The translations under genes and the position numbers were made by a program. 46,499 bases of DNA, taken from the IMG/VR virus record IMGVR_UViG_3300029812_000030, positions 1-46,499 of that record; one strand, written 5' to 3'. Each line of letters begins with the position of its first letter. Position 1 is the first letter of the stretch. Under the pieces are notes generated by a model. That model saw only the letters and a list, made by a program, of their open reading frames with translations, was not told the DNA's origin and searched no databases. The DNA comes from a virus. This document shows positions 15,198-24,565 of this stretch, one piece after another.

Positions 15198-16034
15198 ATG
15201 GCATTAGATGCGGATTTTGAAATAACTACCGGATCGGCTAAGACTAGCGGGACCACGTTGGTTTCTGATGATTCAATTACGATCCCTGCTAACTCAGGTA
15301 TTGAAGTTTGGTTGTCTTATGACATTTCAGACGGTTTACCCAATACAGTGACTTTAGATGATTTGAAGCTAACCCGGCTACGATCTACCAGTTCAGCCAC
15401 TTCAGGTATGGGTGTGGCTGTGTACGCTAAACCACAAATAAGGGTGGACAGAACGGGATACATTACCGCCACCTGGGGTAGTGCTATCGGTGCTCGCAAT
15501 ATGATTGTTAATCGAATTCGAGGAACGGTCATTGAAGATGTGGGTGCAAATAACGAATATGATACCGCAGCGACTTTGGTTAATACCGGATTTTCTGGGC
15601 TTCCAAACTATAACGATTGCTATGCTTCAGCGTGTTGGGTGGCTGATACGCCGGTGGAGAGCTTTGCCGGTGATGCGGCCGGCGGCTTCACCGCAGGAAC
15701 GGCGATTGGAACGACTGGAGGCGGGCTGGATATTACTATGGTTCACGGGTATTTGTATTTACCTACGGCGGTGGATACTCGGGCACGGTTACTGGATGCG
15801 GTCAGCTCTTTGTGGGTGTGTTCTTTATCTATTTTGCGCAACCATACTCAGAACGCACAGGGGATAAGCCCTGCCGATGAACAGCTAACAGACGCCAAAT
15901 TCGACGCTTCATCCCTGGATTCTTATGACAAGGTATTCGCTTTTAATGAAGCGCTGGATCGGTATGAAGTGTTTAATGTGGCAAGGGCCGACCTCCCTTC
16001 ACCCATTACCAATAGCGAAAACGGCTGGACGTAA
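15198..16034 (+). CDS. Virion structural protein, beta-rich
   Basis: 278 residues, Thr/Ser/Gly-rich, starting MALDADFEITTGS. It lies in an uninterrupted series with the 813- and 618-residue proteins and shares their composition. Likely a component of the same external structure. No catalytic motif seen. Confidence 0.65.
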   Translation: MALDADFEITTGSAKTSGTTLVSDDSITIPANSGIEVWLSYDISDGLPNTVTLDDLKLTRLRSTSSATSGMGVAVYAKPQIRVDRTGYITATWGSAIGARNMIVNRIRGTVIEDVGANNEYDTAATLVNTGFSGLPNYNDCYASACWVADTPVESFAGDAAGGFTAGTAIGTTGGGLDITMVHGYLYLPTAVDTRARLLDAVSSLWVCSLSILRNHTQNAQGISPADEQLTDAKFDASSLDSYDKVFAFNEALDRYEVFNVARADLPSPITNSENGWT

Positions 16035-17891
16035 ATGGCGACTACCGTTACATTCGAGGGAACCCGATTTTCAACCGCAGACACTTCAACTTCAGGGGGG
16101 ACGTGGGACAAGTATGGATCGACCCAGACGCCTATTCTGGAGTTAAACTTTATCCTGCAAGGCCCAAGTGAGCAGTCTAATAAGGTTTCTAACACCACAG
16201 GTGGGATTCAGTTTCTAGCCACTAGCTCGGTGGATTTTGCCACTACCCCAAAGACCATGATTGCCAAGGTTCAAGTCTCGACAGTAGCGTCGATTGATAA
16301 GACTGTGGCGCGTGGTATGAGTTATGAGATGGGAGATGACGACACAGATAATTACCAGTATTACATGGTGGGCTCAGGGACAGGTGATGACTACCCGGTG
16401 AATGCAGGCTGGTGGACGATTATTATAGACCCAAATGTGGCGGCGTATAGAGATGCTACCCCAGGCGCTACGCCTACTCTGACTGCACTACAATGGGTAG
16501 GGATGTATGTTGATATCACCGCCTTGGCAAAAGCGGAAAACGTGATTCACTCAGCGTTAGATTATGTAGACAACGGCAAAGGTCTTTTAATGACCGGAAC
16601 CGCTGGCGCGTTAATTGATTTTGTTGTTGAAGACGAAGATGTCAACGCCACCGCCGGGGAGTATGACAATCGCTGGCGTTTAGCGGCCAGAAGTAACGGC
16701 AGCAGCTCCGTATTTGACGCAGTGGCCTGGTGGACGCTGGGGAGTTCGGCCACAGCCCTCGGCTTAACCGATTCCAATAAGGTTGTTAAATGGACCGCTG
16801 GACGGGTTGATACCAGCTTTCATGGCTTACGGTTAAATCTAGAAAATGCCTCTACCGATATTGCTTTAGACAGTTGCACATTTGTCTCTGATGGGGCTTA
16901 TGCTACTAATGACACTCGCGCTGATTTCGAGGTAGTTGGGACTTCAGGCGTGGCAACAGTAGACGGATGCTCTTTCCTGAACTTCAATAATGTGGATTTC
17001 ACGTCTGCCGCAAGCATGGATGGGGGGCGAATTGAAGCTCAACTATTAACCCAATCCTCGGCAGACATTGAAAATGTCACCATCGCCACCAGCTCGCTCA
17101 CCTCCATTGCAACTTTGCAAGATCCAACTTTTGGCACAACGACTGATTTACATGATGTAACCTTTGTTCAAAACGGGGCGGGTCACGGGTTAGAGATAGA
17201 TACCGCAACTAGTTACACGTTCACTAATATCTTTGGTCTGAATGTCGCCGCAGGCTACGGGGCAAACACCACTGACTCTGCTGGCATTGACGTAACCGCT
17301 AGTAGCGGCACGGTCACTATTACAGTTTCAGGCGGTGATACCCCGACCTATAAAACCGCAGGCGCGACGGTTGTCATTAACTCAGATGTGACCGTGACAT
17401 TTGCAACTATGAAGGATAACTCAGAGGTCAGAATTTATGAGGCTATTGTAGAAGAAAACACAGACATTTCCTTCACTTCTATCGGCACTATCTCATCAGC
17501 CGGATCGGGATTTGGTGACTTTGCCGCCGACGATATTGTTCGTGTCTCAGGATCGGATGATAATGACGATACTTACACAGTAGTAACAGCAAGCGCATCG
17601 ACATTAACAGTGGTTCCAGAAACGATCACCACAGAGAGCGCAGGCGCAACGGTTAAAATTAAAAAGACTAATCAAACAGAATTAGCAGGCATTGAAAATG
17701 CAACCTCTGGTACGACAGATGATAGGTCTTTTGCCGCTTCAATCGCCTCTGGAACGCTGGTTGATTATGTTATTCATAACTGGAATGCGACTGAACCATT
17801 TTACCAGACCATACGGATAATAGAGTTCACCTGGCCATCTAGTGTCCAGACGATCAACATAAATCAGCTAGTAGACAGGAATGCTCAATAA
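16035..17891 (+). CDS. Virion structural protein with probable beta-helix
   Basis: 618 residues. The middle (about 260-470) has short repeating turns such as ALDSCTFVSD, ATVDGCSFLNF and DLHDVTFVQN, the look of a right-handed parallel beta-helix. Residues about 477-543 carry the NDDTYTVVTASASTLTV...TITTESAGATVKI module shared with the 813-residue protein. It starts one base after the previous stop. Probably a surface appendage; enzymatic activity is not evident. Confidence 0.65.
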   Translation: MATTVTFEGTRFSTADTSTSGGTWDKYGSTQTPILELNFILQGPSEQSNKVSNTTGGIQFLATSSVDFATTPKTMIAKVQVSTVASIDKTVARGMSYEMGDDDTDNYQYYMVGSGTGDDYPVNAGWWTIIIDPNVAAYRDATPGATPTLTALQWVGMYVDITALAKAENVIHSALDYVDNGKGLLMTGTAGALIDFVVEDEDVNATAGEYDNRWRLAARSNGSSSVFDAVAWWTLGSSATALGLTDSNKVVKWTAGRVDTSFHGLRLNLENASTDIALDSCTFVSDGAYATNDTRADFEVVGTSGVATVDGCSFLNFNNVDFTSAASMDGGRIEAQLLTQSSADIENVTIATSSLTSIATLQDPTFGTTTDLHDVTFVQNGAGHGLEIDTATSYTFTNIFGLNVAAGYGANTTDSAGIDVTASSGTVTITVSGGDTPTYKTAGATVVINSDVTVTFATMKDNSEVRIYEAIVEENTDISFTSIGTISSAGSGFGDFAADDIVRVSGSDDNDDTYTVVTASASTLTVVPETITTESAGATVKIKKTNQTELAGIENATSGTTDDRSFAASIASGTLVDYVIHNWNATEPFYQTIRIIEFTWPSSVQTININQLVDRNAQ

Positions 17892-18493
17892 TGCCGACTT
17901 TCGACGGTGACAATCTGGTAATGACGTTGGATGCACCGACTGATAACGTGCTGAATCAAGATGTCGAGGTGGATTGGTATAATGCCTGGAAGGATTGGCA
18001 GCTGGAATCCCCGCTTAATCGTAAATATCCACCTGTTTTCTTCGATTCATTCGGGGGGAATAATATCGTAGAAGGACTAGATGCGGGAGCCTATTTCATC
18101 TTCCAGAACAGCAGAGGATGGCGGATACGACCTGGCGAGTATAATCAAACCATTTATGTGACAGGAACCGTTGTCCCTGGTGACTCTACGTTACCCATTA
18201 TCATTCCGACTGTCGGGGCTTATACAGTGATGTTTGATGGATTACAGCAACAAACGCAGGTGGTAGAGAGTACCAGTAATCTCACTGCGGCCGATGTATG
18301 GTCCGCGATTTTGGAAGGTACGATGACCGCTGAGGAAATGATGCGAATTCTACTTTCCGGTATCGCGGCCGAATCTTCGGATCATGAATTAGGCTTACCG
18401 AAATACCGCGATCAAGCCGATAGCAAGGATCGGATTTCAGCAGTAACCGACGAATTCGGCAACCGCTCAAGTGTCACCTTGGATGCCTCCTGA
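17891..18493 (+). CDS. Virion-associated protein
   Basis: 200 residues. VDWYNAWKDWQL...RKYPPVFFDSFGG followed by FIFQNSRGWRIRP and PTVGAYTV is a pattern I know from proteins near portal and tail genes of many phages, usually labelled virion structural. The C-terminal 60 residues are helical (VWSAILEGTMTAEEMMRILL), a possible oligomerisation tail. The ATG overlaps the previous stop. Confidence 0.7.
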   Translation: MPTFDGDNLVMTLDAPTDNVLNQDVEVDWYNAWKDWQLESPLNRKYPPVFFDSFGGNNIVEGLDAGAYFIFQNSRGWRIRPGEYNQTIYVTGTVVPGDSTLPIIIPTVGAYTVMFDGLQQQTQVVESTSNLTAADVWSAILEGTMTAEEMMRILLSGIAAESSDHELGLPKYRDQADSKDRISAVTDEFGNRSSVTLDAS

Positions 18494-18918
18494 TGTTTGC
18501 GCCGAGCTACTTTGCCCCTCGTTATTTCGCCCCGCGATACTTCCCGCCTGATGTGATTGTCGCACCCACTCCGGAACTTGAAGTCGAGGGCGGGGGAGAC
18601 AGTTCCCGGGTTTATCGCGGCAGACGGCGCCGGGTCGTCACCTCAGCCGAGGTTTACCGCCAATGGCTCGAAGCTAAGGAAATCCGAGAAACGTCTGTTG
18701 AGCTGCCGGTAGAGGAACGGATCGAGGTTGAGCAGGATATCGAGGCGATTGCCCGGGAAATCCAAGCCAGATTGCTATCCATACAGGATGTGCGGTACCG
18801 GAAGATGGTCCGGACACGGGCCCTGAAAATGGCTGAAATCTTGCTTGCCAAGCAAAAAGCTGAGGCCCTGGACGAATTAGCCCCAATTTTAATGATATTA
18901 CTCGCGGAGGATTTATGA
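18493..18918 (+). CDS. Small structural protein with YFAPR repeats
   Basis: 141 residues. It begins with the tandem pattern SYFAPRYFAPRYFPP, followed by an acidic and then basic segment and a long helical C-terminal half. Such short-repeat N-termini occur in small proteins of this gene group in phages. Function unknown; the ATG overlaps the previous stop and the stop overlaps the next start. Confidence 0.6.
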   Translation: MFAPSYFAPRYFAPRYFPPDVIVAPTPELEVEGGGDSSRVYRGRRRRVVTSAEVYRQWLEAKEIRETSVELPVEERIEVEQDIEAIAREIQARLLSIQDVRYRKMVRTRALKMAEILLAKQKAEALDELAPILMILLAEDL

Positions 18919-19223
18919 GCGAAATAGACCGGGCCCTTGCGGCGGTGGAGAAATTGGTTGTTCTGGAAGAGTTTGTTGAAGGTCCGGTCATGGATGTCCT
19001 CAAAACCGCCCAGCAACGCGATGAACAGGCGGCCATGGTCGAATTACTGGAGCTTAACCCGTTTGATGCCAAATTCACTAAATTGGCTGATTTGCAAAAT
19101 GCACTTGCAAAAATTCAGGAAAATGTCATGCTTTCAAGAAGAGTGAGTGCTTACTTCGCAGATGCTATACTTAATGGACAGGAAGCGGAAGAGTACCTAA
19201 TAACCCAGCAAGAGGAAGATTAA
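18915..19223 (+). CDS. Helical hypothetical protein
   Basis: 102 residues, acidic and almost fully helical, with GCGGAGG upstream of the ATG. It overlaps the previous gene by four bases and precedes the scaffold by one base. A minor head-assembly or scaffold-associated role is inferred from position. Confidence 0.6.
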   Translation: MSEIDRALAAVEKLVVLEEFVEGPVMDVLKTAQQRDEQAAMVELLELNPFDAKFTKLADLQNALAKIQENVMLSRRVSAYFADAILNGQEAEEYLITQQEED

Positions 19224-19224
19224 C

Positions 19225-20259
19225 ATGCCAAAGCAAGCTACCCAGCCGGGCGCTAATGCAGAAGAATACGAACCAACCGACGAAGAGAAAAAAGCGGTTG
19301 CCGACGCGCAGAATAAGACAGTCACCGCGCGCACCACGGAACTCGATGAAGTCGCAGCCCGCCAGCGGGCGAACCGTGACAAGGAATTGGATGAAGCCGG
19401 CCATGAGGTCGTAGATACATCGGGCGAACCGGGAGAAGAAAAGGAAGAAGAAAAGGCCGAACCCAGGCCTGAACCTATAATCGAAAAAGTCGAAGAGTTT
19501 GACACCCTGATTGTCGATGGGGTCGAGCAACAGGTCGAAAGGGACAAGATTTACGATGCAGGGAAACGATCCTTGCAGAAAGAATCCGCCGCCGATAAAC
19601 GGTTAGCGGAAGCAGGCGAGAAATTACGCCTGGCCAACGAATTAATGGCCAAGGCAAATTCGACTACCCAAAAGGATGTCGATGTATCACCATCCGCTTC
19701 TCCAGTGGACGTGAAAAAAGTGGCGCAAGCCATGGTAGACGGTGGCATTGAGGAAGTAGAGGAAGCATTAACCGAAGTGATGACGGCGAGCAGTAGCTCC
19801 ACCCTGAGTCCCCAGGATATTGCTAATCAAGTCAATGACACAATTGCGATTAATCAGGCAATGGAGTTGTTTAAGAAAGAACCAAAGGACGGGGGCTACG
19901 GTGACTTATTCGCCAATGAGCGATTAAATCAAATGGTCCTGGATGAAGAGGAAAAACTGGCTATTGCCGACCGTGACGCAGGAACACGGCGGTCACCGCT
20001 GGAACGCTTCAAACAGGCTGCAGGTTCAGTCCGCACATTCCGGGACGAATTAGCAGGTACCACGAAAGCCGCGCCCAACGCTGAGGGCTTTGACGAACTC
20101 CAGAAAAAGAAATCGCAAGCCGAAAACACCGCGGAGGCAACCGGAGGACGGTCTGCCAAAGCAAACGGGGCGCAAGACGACAAGCCGATGACTGCCGCTG
20201 AAAAGCGACGAATATCACTAGAGGCCATGTCTAAAGCGCGAGGTCAAGATTTAGAATAA
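19225..20259 (+). CDS. Scaffolding protein
   Basis: 344 residues, very acidic with long Glu/Lys stretches and predicted coiled coils, ending in a basic helix (AAEKRRISLEAMSKARGQ). It lies immediately before the capsid gene, the usual place for the scaffold that guides prohead assembly. A short beta-like segment (DTLIVDGVEQQVERDKI, about 93-110) is typical of this scaffold type. No protease motif is visible. Confidence 0.8.
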   Translation: MPKQATQPGANAEEYEPTDEEKKAVADAQNKTVTARTTELDEVAARQRANRDKELDEAGHEVVDTSGEPGEEKEEEKAEPRPEPIIEKVEEFDTLIVDGVEQQVERDKIYDAGKRSLQKESAADKRLAEAGEKLRLANELMAKANSTTQKDVDVSPSASPVDVKKVAQAMVDGGIEEVEEALTEVMTASSSSTLSPQDIANQVNDTIAINQAMELFKKEPKDGGYGDLFANERLNQMVLDEEEKLAIADRDAGTRRSPLERFKQAAGSVRTFRDELAGTTKAAPNAEGFDELQKKKSQAENTAEATGGRSAKANGAQDDKPMTAAEKRRISLEAMSKARGQDLE

Positions 20260-20274
20260 CACTGGAGAAGTAAC

Positions 20275-21267
20275 ATGGCAGGCCAATTATGGGCCGTCGA
20301 TTCACTCGGCGGCTATATGTATGCGGACAATTTGAGTGACAAACTCCGCGAAACGGTCCAGCCAATGGTGAAATTCCGCCAATTTTGCGACGTAAAAGAC
20401 GCATTCGGGAAAGGTAAGGGACAAACTTACCATTGGGACGTTTACAAAGACGTTCAGACCCAGGGCGGCACCTTGGTTGAAACCAACACCATGCCAGAAT
20501 CCAACTTCATTATCGTTCAGGGCACCCTGACCGTAACAGAATATGGTAACGCTGTTCCCTATTCTGGCAAGCTGGAAGCACTGGCCCAACACACTGTACG
20601 CAAACCCGTTATGCGGGCACTGCGTCGTGACGCAACCAAAGCCTTCGATATCGCTGCACATGCTCAGTTCAATAACTGTGGCTTGCGCGTGGTACCGACT
20701 TCGGCTACCGAAACCGACGCGGTTACCCTCACCACCAACGGGACAGCCACCGAAACCAATAACGTCGCCTTTGGCTTAGGGCATGCGCGGGCAATTGTCG
20801 ATCTGATGAAGGAACGGAATATTCCGCCCTACATCGCAGACGATTACTACGCGATTGCCTGGCCGTCTACCATTCGCCCACTGAAAACCGCCTTGGAATC
20901 CGTTTACCAGTATGTAAACCAGGGTTTCCAGATGATTCTCAACGGCGAAATCGGACGTTATGACAACATGCGCTTTGTTGAACAGACCCACATTCCCAAG
21001 GGCGGGGCTGCGGATTCCACTTTGTGGGACCCGGAAACTAACACCGCTGAGGCCTGGGATAACGGGAAATCTGACTGGATCATGTTCTGTGGCGAGGATA
21101 CTGTCGCGGAAGGTATTGTGATCCCTGAAGAAATCCGCGCCAAAATCCCGACCGATTACGGCCGGTCTAAAGGCGTGGCTTGGTATTATCTTGGCGGCTT
21201 CGGTATCGTGCATACTGCAAGCAACCCGGATGATGGCCGAATCGTGAAGTGGGACAGCGCAAGCTGA
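20275..21267 (+). CDS. Major capsid protein (N4-gp56 family type)
   Basis: 330 residues. The N-terminal WAVDSLGGYMYADNLSDKL, the FCDVKDAFGKGKGQTYHWD segment, and the later HIPKGG and YYLGGFGIVH segments fit the N4-gp56 family of HK97-fold capsids. It would form the icosahedral shell. It follows the scaffold by 15 bases with GGAGAAG as ribosome site. Identification is by motif reading, but gene order strongly supports it. Confidence 0.87.
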   Translation: MAGQLWAVDSLGGYMYADNLSDKLRETVQPMVKFRQFCDVKDAFGKGKGQTYHWDVYKDVQTQGGTLVETNTMPESNFIIVQGTLTVTEYGNAVPYSGKLEALAQHTVRKPVMRALRRDATKAFDIAAHAQFNNCGLRVVPTSATETDAVTLTTNGTATETNNVAFGLGHARAIVDLMKERNIPPYIADDYYAIAWPSTIRPLKTALESVYQYVNQGFQMILNGEIGRYDNMRFVEQTHIPKGGAADSTLWDPETNTAEAWDNGKSDWIMFCGEDTVAEGIVIPEEIRAKIPTDYGRSKGVAWYYLGGFGIVHTASNPDDGRIVKWDSAS

Positions 21268-21342
21268 CCAAGGGCGGGACCTTCCCCCCGTAACTGAATT
21301 GTTTGGATCTGGCTGGGAGGTAGTCAGGTCGAGGATAAGATC

Positions 21343-21726
21343 ATGAAAACCACTTCACAGCGTTATGACCATCCTAACGCTTGCGTCACCCGTGAGCACT
21401 CTATCACCCCTTCAGCCGGGTCAACCACGGTATCGGGTAAAATCCGAAACTTCATGGCAATGCGCCTGAAAGCCGCTCATGCCACAGTAACTGTCGCAGG
21501 TACCGCCACTACTCACGGCTATGACGTGTATTCCGGCACTACCTCAATCGGGACCATCGCATTGAGCACGGAAACTGCCGGCTATACCTTGAGCGTGGAT
21601 CTAAGCAATACCGCTGTTGCGGCTGGCGATACGATGGAAATCCGCTCTCTCGCTGATGCCACCGGTGTCGCTGATGTCGTTCTGGAACATCGTGCCGATA
21701 CACAGGCAATCGTTACCCTCGGGTAA
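21343..21726 (+). CDS. Probable head decoration protein
   Basis: 127 residues, Thr/Ala/Ser-rich and beta-like (ATVTVAGTATTHGYDVYSG), directly after the capsid gene and directly before a strong terminator. Position and composition fit a capsid decoration or head-fibre protein. GAGGATAAG precedes the ATG. Confidence 0.6.
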   Translation: MKTTSQRYDHPNACVTREHSITPSAGSTTVSGKIRNFMAMRLKAAHATVTVAGTATTHGYDVYSGTTSIGTIALSTETAGYTLSVDLSNTAVAAGDTMEIRSLADATGVADVVLEHRADTQAIVTLG

Positions 21727-21731
21727 TATCT

Positions 21732-21752
21732 GGGCCCTTCGGGGCCCTCTTT
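21732..21752 (+). terminator. Strong intrinsic terminator with UUCG loop
   Basis: GGGCCC (21732-21737), TTCG loop, GGGCCC (21742-21747), then TCTTT. A perfect six-pair G-C stem closed by the very stable UUCG tetraloop. It follows the capsid and decoration genes and would keep their transcripts high relative to the downstream genes. Confidence 0.85.
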
Positions 21753-21767
21753 AAGGATCTACCTATT

Positions 21768-23660
21768 ATGGCGCTGAATAGAACAAAACCTTACGGCGAA
21801 GTCTACGGCGGTTCACCGGACACGGTGCATCACAGATATGAACAGGGTGGGAAGTTCTACAATGCCCAATTCCTGGAAGTGGACGGCAAAGGGAATCTGT
21901 TGGAAGAACCGGTCAGCGAAGTTGATACACTGACAGCCCCTAAAATCAGGGATGCCCTGGACAAGATGGGCGTGGATTATGACCCCAAACTCAGTAAACC
22001 CGATCTCCTGGCAAAGCTGAAGGAAGAGCTCGCCGCGGAAGAGGATCTATTACCTGTGTGGCGCGCGCAGGATCCCCAAGGCAACGAGGCCCAAAAGGTC
22101 AAGTTTGATATTGTGCCCTACACCCGCGGCCGCGGATTAGACATTGGCTGCGGTCCCTTCAAGGTTTATCCCCATTTTATCGGGGTGGATAATGGTCACC
22201 ATGCCAAGGAATTTGGCTGGGACATGAAGCCGGATATTATCACCGAGGCGTCCGATCTCTCTCTGTTTGCCGATCAATCCCTGGATTTCATCTTTTCCAG
22301 CCATTTACTCGAGCATATCGAGGACCCTGAAACTGTCCTTTCTGAGTGGTGGCGTACCTTGAAGCCCGGGGGTAATCTGGTGCTCTACCTTCCCCATGGC
22401 GATCTCTACCCTCAAGTCGGGACCGAGGGGGCCAATCCTGACCATAAGCACAATCTGTGGCCAAAAACGACACGGGCTTGGATGAAGCGGATCGGCGGAT
22501 GGGATCTGCTGATGGATGAAAAAAGGGACGATGACTACGGGGAAGGCCAGCATGGCAATGAATACAGCTTCCTACAGGTGTACAGCAAGCGTACAGACAC
22601 GAAACACACTTACCCCTGTCAAGACCCTAAACCGAACCTAACGGCCTGTGTGGTGCGCTACGGCGGTATTGGAGACATGATCCAGTCCAGTTCGATACTG
22701 CCCTGGTTAAAATCCAAGGGTTACCATATCACCATGATGACCACCCCTCAGGGTCAGGAAATTGTCAAACATGACCCACATATTGACGCCTTTATCCTGC
22801 AGGACAAGGAACAAGTTCCTAACAACGAATTGCGGTTTTTCTGGCAGGTCTGGGAGCAGAAGTTCGATAAATTCATTAATCTGTCGGAAACCGTGGAAGT
22901 GACGCTTTTGGCCATGCCCGGGAGTTCCTTGTATCAATTTCCCAAGTCTATCCGGGAAAAGATGCTGGACACGAATTATCTGGAAATGACCCATGATGTA
23001 GCCGAAATACCGCACGAATTCGCTCAGAAATACTATCCCACATCCGAGGAAATTAACTGGGCAATTGAGACCAAGCGCAAATTACAGAAGGAAAAGGGGC
23101 GGGGTCCGGTGATCCTCTGGTCTTTAGCCGGTTCCTCTGTACATAAAACCTGGCCCTGGCTGGATACGATTGTGGCGCGGTTAATGACGAAAACGAATGC
23201 GATTGTCGTGACGGTGGGGGATACGCTATGTCAGGTATTGGAAACCGGCTGGGAGAATGAGGATCGGGTATATCGTCGTTCTGGGATTTGGGCAATACGC
23301 GAGTCCCTGGCTTTCGCAGCACAAGCGGCCGATCTTGTGATCGGGACTGAGACCGGTCTCTTAAATGCCGTGGGCCCGTTATCGGTGCCGAAGATCATTA
23401 CCCTCTCGCACAGTAGTCATGAAAACCTGACCAAGCATTGGGAACAAACTACGGTATTAAGTTCTGATGTGGACTGTTATCCCTGTCACCAGATGCATTA
23501 TGATTTCAGTACCTGTCAACGGGATGAGTTTTCCGGTGTGGCAGCTTGTCAGGCCGGGGTGACTGCAGACATGATGTGGACAGCAATTGAGGATTGGATG
23601 GAAACACAATTACAGGATGAAAAACAATGGCAACCTCCGGCAATTATAACTTCAGTCTGA
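21768..23660 (+). CDS. HeH domain, methyltransferase and GT9 glycosyltransferase fusion
   Basis: 630 residues in four parts. Residues 1-45 (KPYGEVYGG...RYEQGGKFYNAQF) look like the short phage protein often found after capsid genes. Residues 54-88 (LTAPKIRDALDKMGVDYDPK) fit a HeH/LEM-like helix-extension-helix. Residues 115-270 are a class I methyltransferase with LDIGCGP (124-130) and SSHLLEHIEDP (177-187). Residues 289-605 resemble a family 9 (heptosyltransferase-like) glycosyltransferase, with RYGGIGDMIQSSSILP at its start and a late GTETGLL segment. It may modify a virion or a cell-surface glycan. The end overlaps the next gene by 34 bases. Confidence 0.75.
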   Translation: MALNRTKPYGEVYGGSPDTVHHRYEQGGKFYNAQFLEVDGKGNLLEEPVSEVDTLTAPKIRDALDKMGVDYDPKLSKPDLLAKLKEELAAEEDLLPVWRAQDPQGNEAQKVKFDIVPYTRGRGLDIGCGPFKVYPHFIGVDNGHHAKEFGWDMKPDIITEASDLSLFADQSLDFIFSSHLLEHIEDPETVLSEWWRTLKPGGNLVLYLPHGDLYPQVGTEGANPDHKHNLWPKTTRAWMKRIGGWDLLMDEKRDDDYGEGQHGNEYSFLQVYSKRTDTKHTYPCQDPKPNLTACVVRYGGIGDMIQSSSILPWLKSKGYHITMMTTPQGQEIVKHDPHIDAFILQDKEQVPNNELRFFWQVWEQKFDKFINLSETVEVTLLAMPGSSLYQFPKSIREKMLDTNYLEMTHDVAEIPHEFAQKYYPTSEEINWAIETKRKLQKEKGRGPVILWSLAGSSVHKTWPWLDTIVARLMTKTNAIVVTVGDTLCQVLETGWENEDRVYRRSGIWAIRESLAFAAQAADLVIGTETGLLNAVGPLSVPKIITLSHSSHENLTKHWEQTTVLSSDVDCYPCHQMHYDFSTCQRDEFSGVAACQAGVTADMMWTAIEDWMETQLQDEKQWQPPAIITSV

Positions 23661-24565
23661 CCCGGGATGAGTTGATACGTACCGCCTTGCGGAAGATCAA
23701 GGTCTTGAAACGCGGCTTTACTCCCGCGGCCGAGGATATTTCAGATGCCTCTTTGGCGTTGAACGGGATTGTTGCTCAACTGCGGGAGAAGTCAGACGGG
23801 GCGCCTTCCCTCAAACTCTGGACCCGCAAACGAGTCGTTCTATTCCTGGCTGAAGATCAGACGACCTACCAATTAGGCCCCAATGGCGATCATGCTGCCC
23901 TGGAGTCCGATCTGGTCGAAACGACCCTGACTGCTGCGGTCTCGGGTACTACGCTTCCCGTCGCCAGTGCCACGGGGATCGCGGATGCAGATATTGCTGG
24001 CGTGGTAAATAGCAGCGGGGATATCACCTGGACGACCGTTAGCGGTGCGCCGGCCGGACTTAACGTGACAGTGGCCGATAGCGTCACTGCGAGCAGTGGG
24101 GCGCAGGCCTTTTTCTACACCTCAAAACCACAAAATCCAGTCAGGATCTTATATATGAGCCGGCGGGATTCAGATCGTAATGATGTTCCCATGGGCTTTA
24201 TGACGACGGAAGATTACTGGGAATTGAGTGATAAATTTGCCGAAGGGACCCCGAATGAGGGCTATGTCGAGCGCACGCGGGAAACGACGGATTTCTATTT
24301 CGACCAGGCCGCCAACGATGTGACCTATACAGTCCGGTTACTGGTTAATTATCCGATTGAAATGTTTGATGCCACAGATGACAACCCTGACTTTCCGGAA
24401 CAATGGTTTCGCTGTTTGTATTGGATGCTGGCCCTGGATCTGGCCGGGGAATATGATGTACAACTCAGCCAACAGGATATGACAGTGGCCTCCAGTGCGA
24501 TCATGATTGCGACCGGATCCGATCCGGAAACCTCTGACATTTGTTTTGAGCCGGGGCGATACTGA
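23627..24565 (+). CDS. Head-closure/adaptor protein (P22 gp4-like)
   Basis: 312 residues. The N-terminal helical part (LTRDELIRTALRKIKVL...ISDASLALNGIVAQLREK) resembles head-to-tail adaptors of the P22 gp4 type, and a beta-rich insertion occupies about 100-170. It would bind the portal and extend the channel. It lies upstream of the fibre and plug genes. The start overlaps the previous gene. Confidence 0.72.
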   Translation: MATSGNYNFSLTRDELIRTALRKIKVLKRGFTPAAEDISDASLALNGIVAQLREKSDGAPSLKLWTRKRVVLFLAEDQTTYQLGPNGDHAALESDLVETTLTAAVSGTTLPVASATGIADADIAGVVNSSGDITWTTVSGAPAGLNVTVADSVTASSGAQAFFYTSKPQNPVRILYMSRRDSDRNDVPMGFMTTEDYWELSDKFAEGTPNEGYVERTRETTDFYFDQAANDVTYTVRLLVNYPIEMFDATDDNPDFPEQWFRCLYWMLALDLAGEYDVQLSQQDMTVASSAIMIATGSDPETSDICFEPGRY

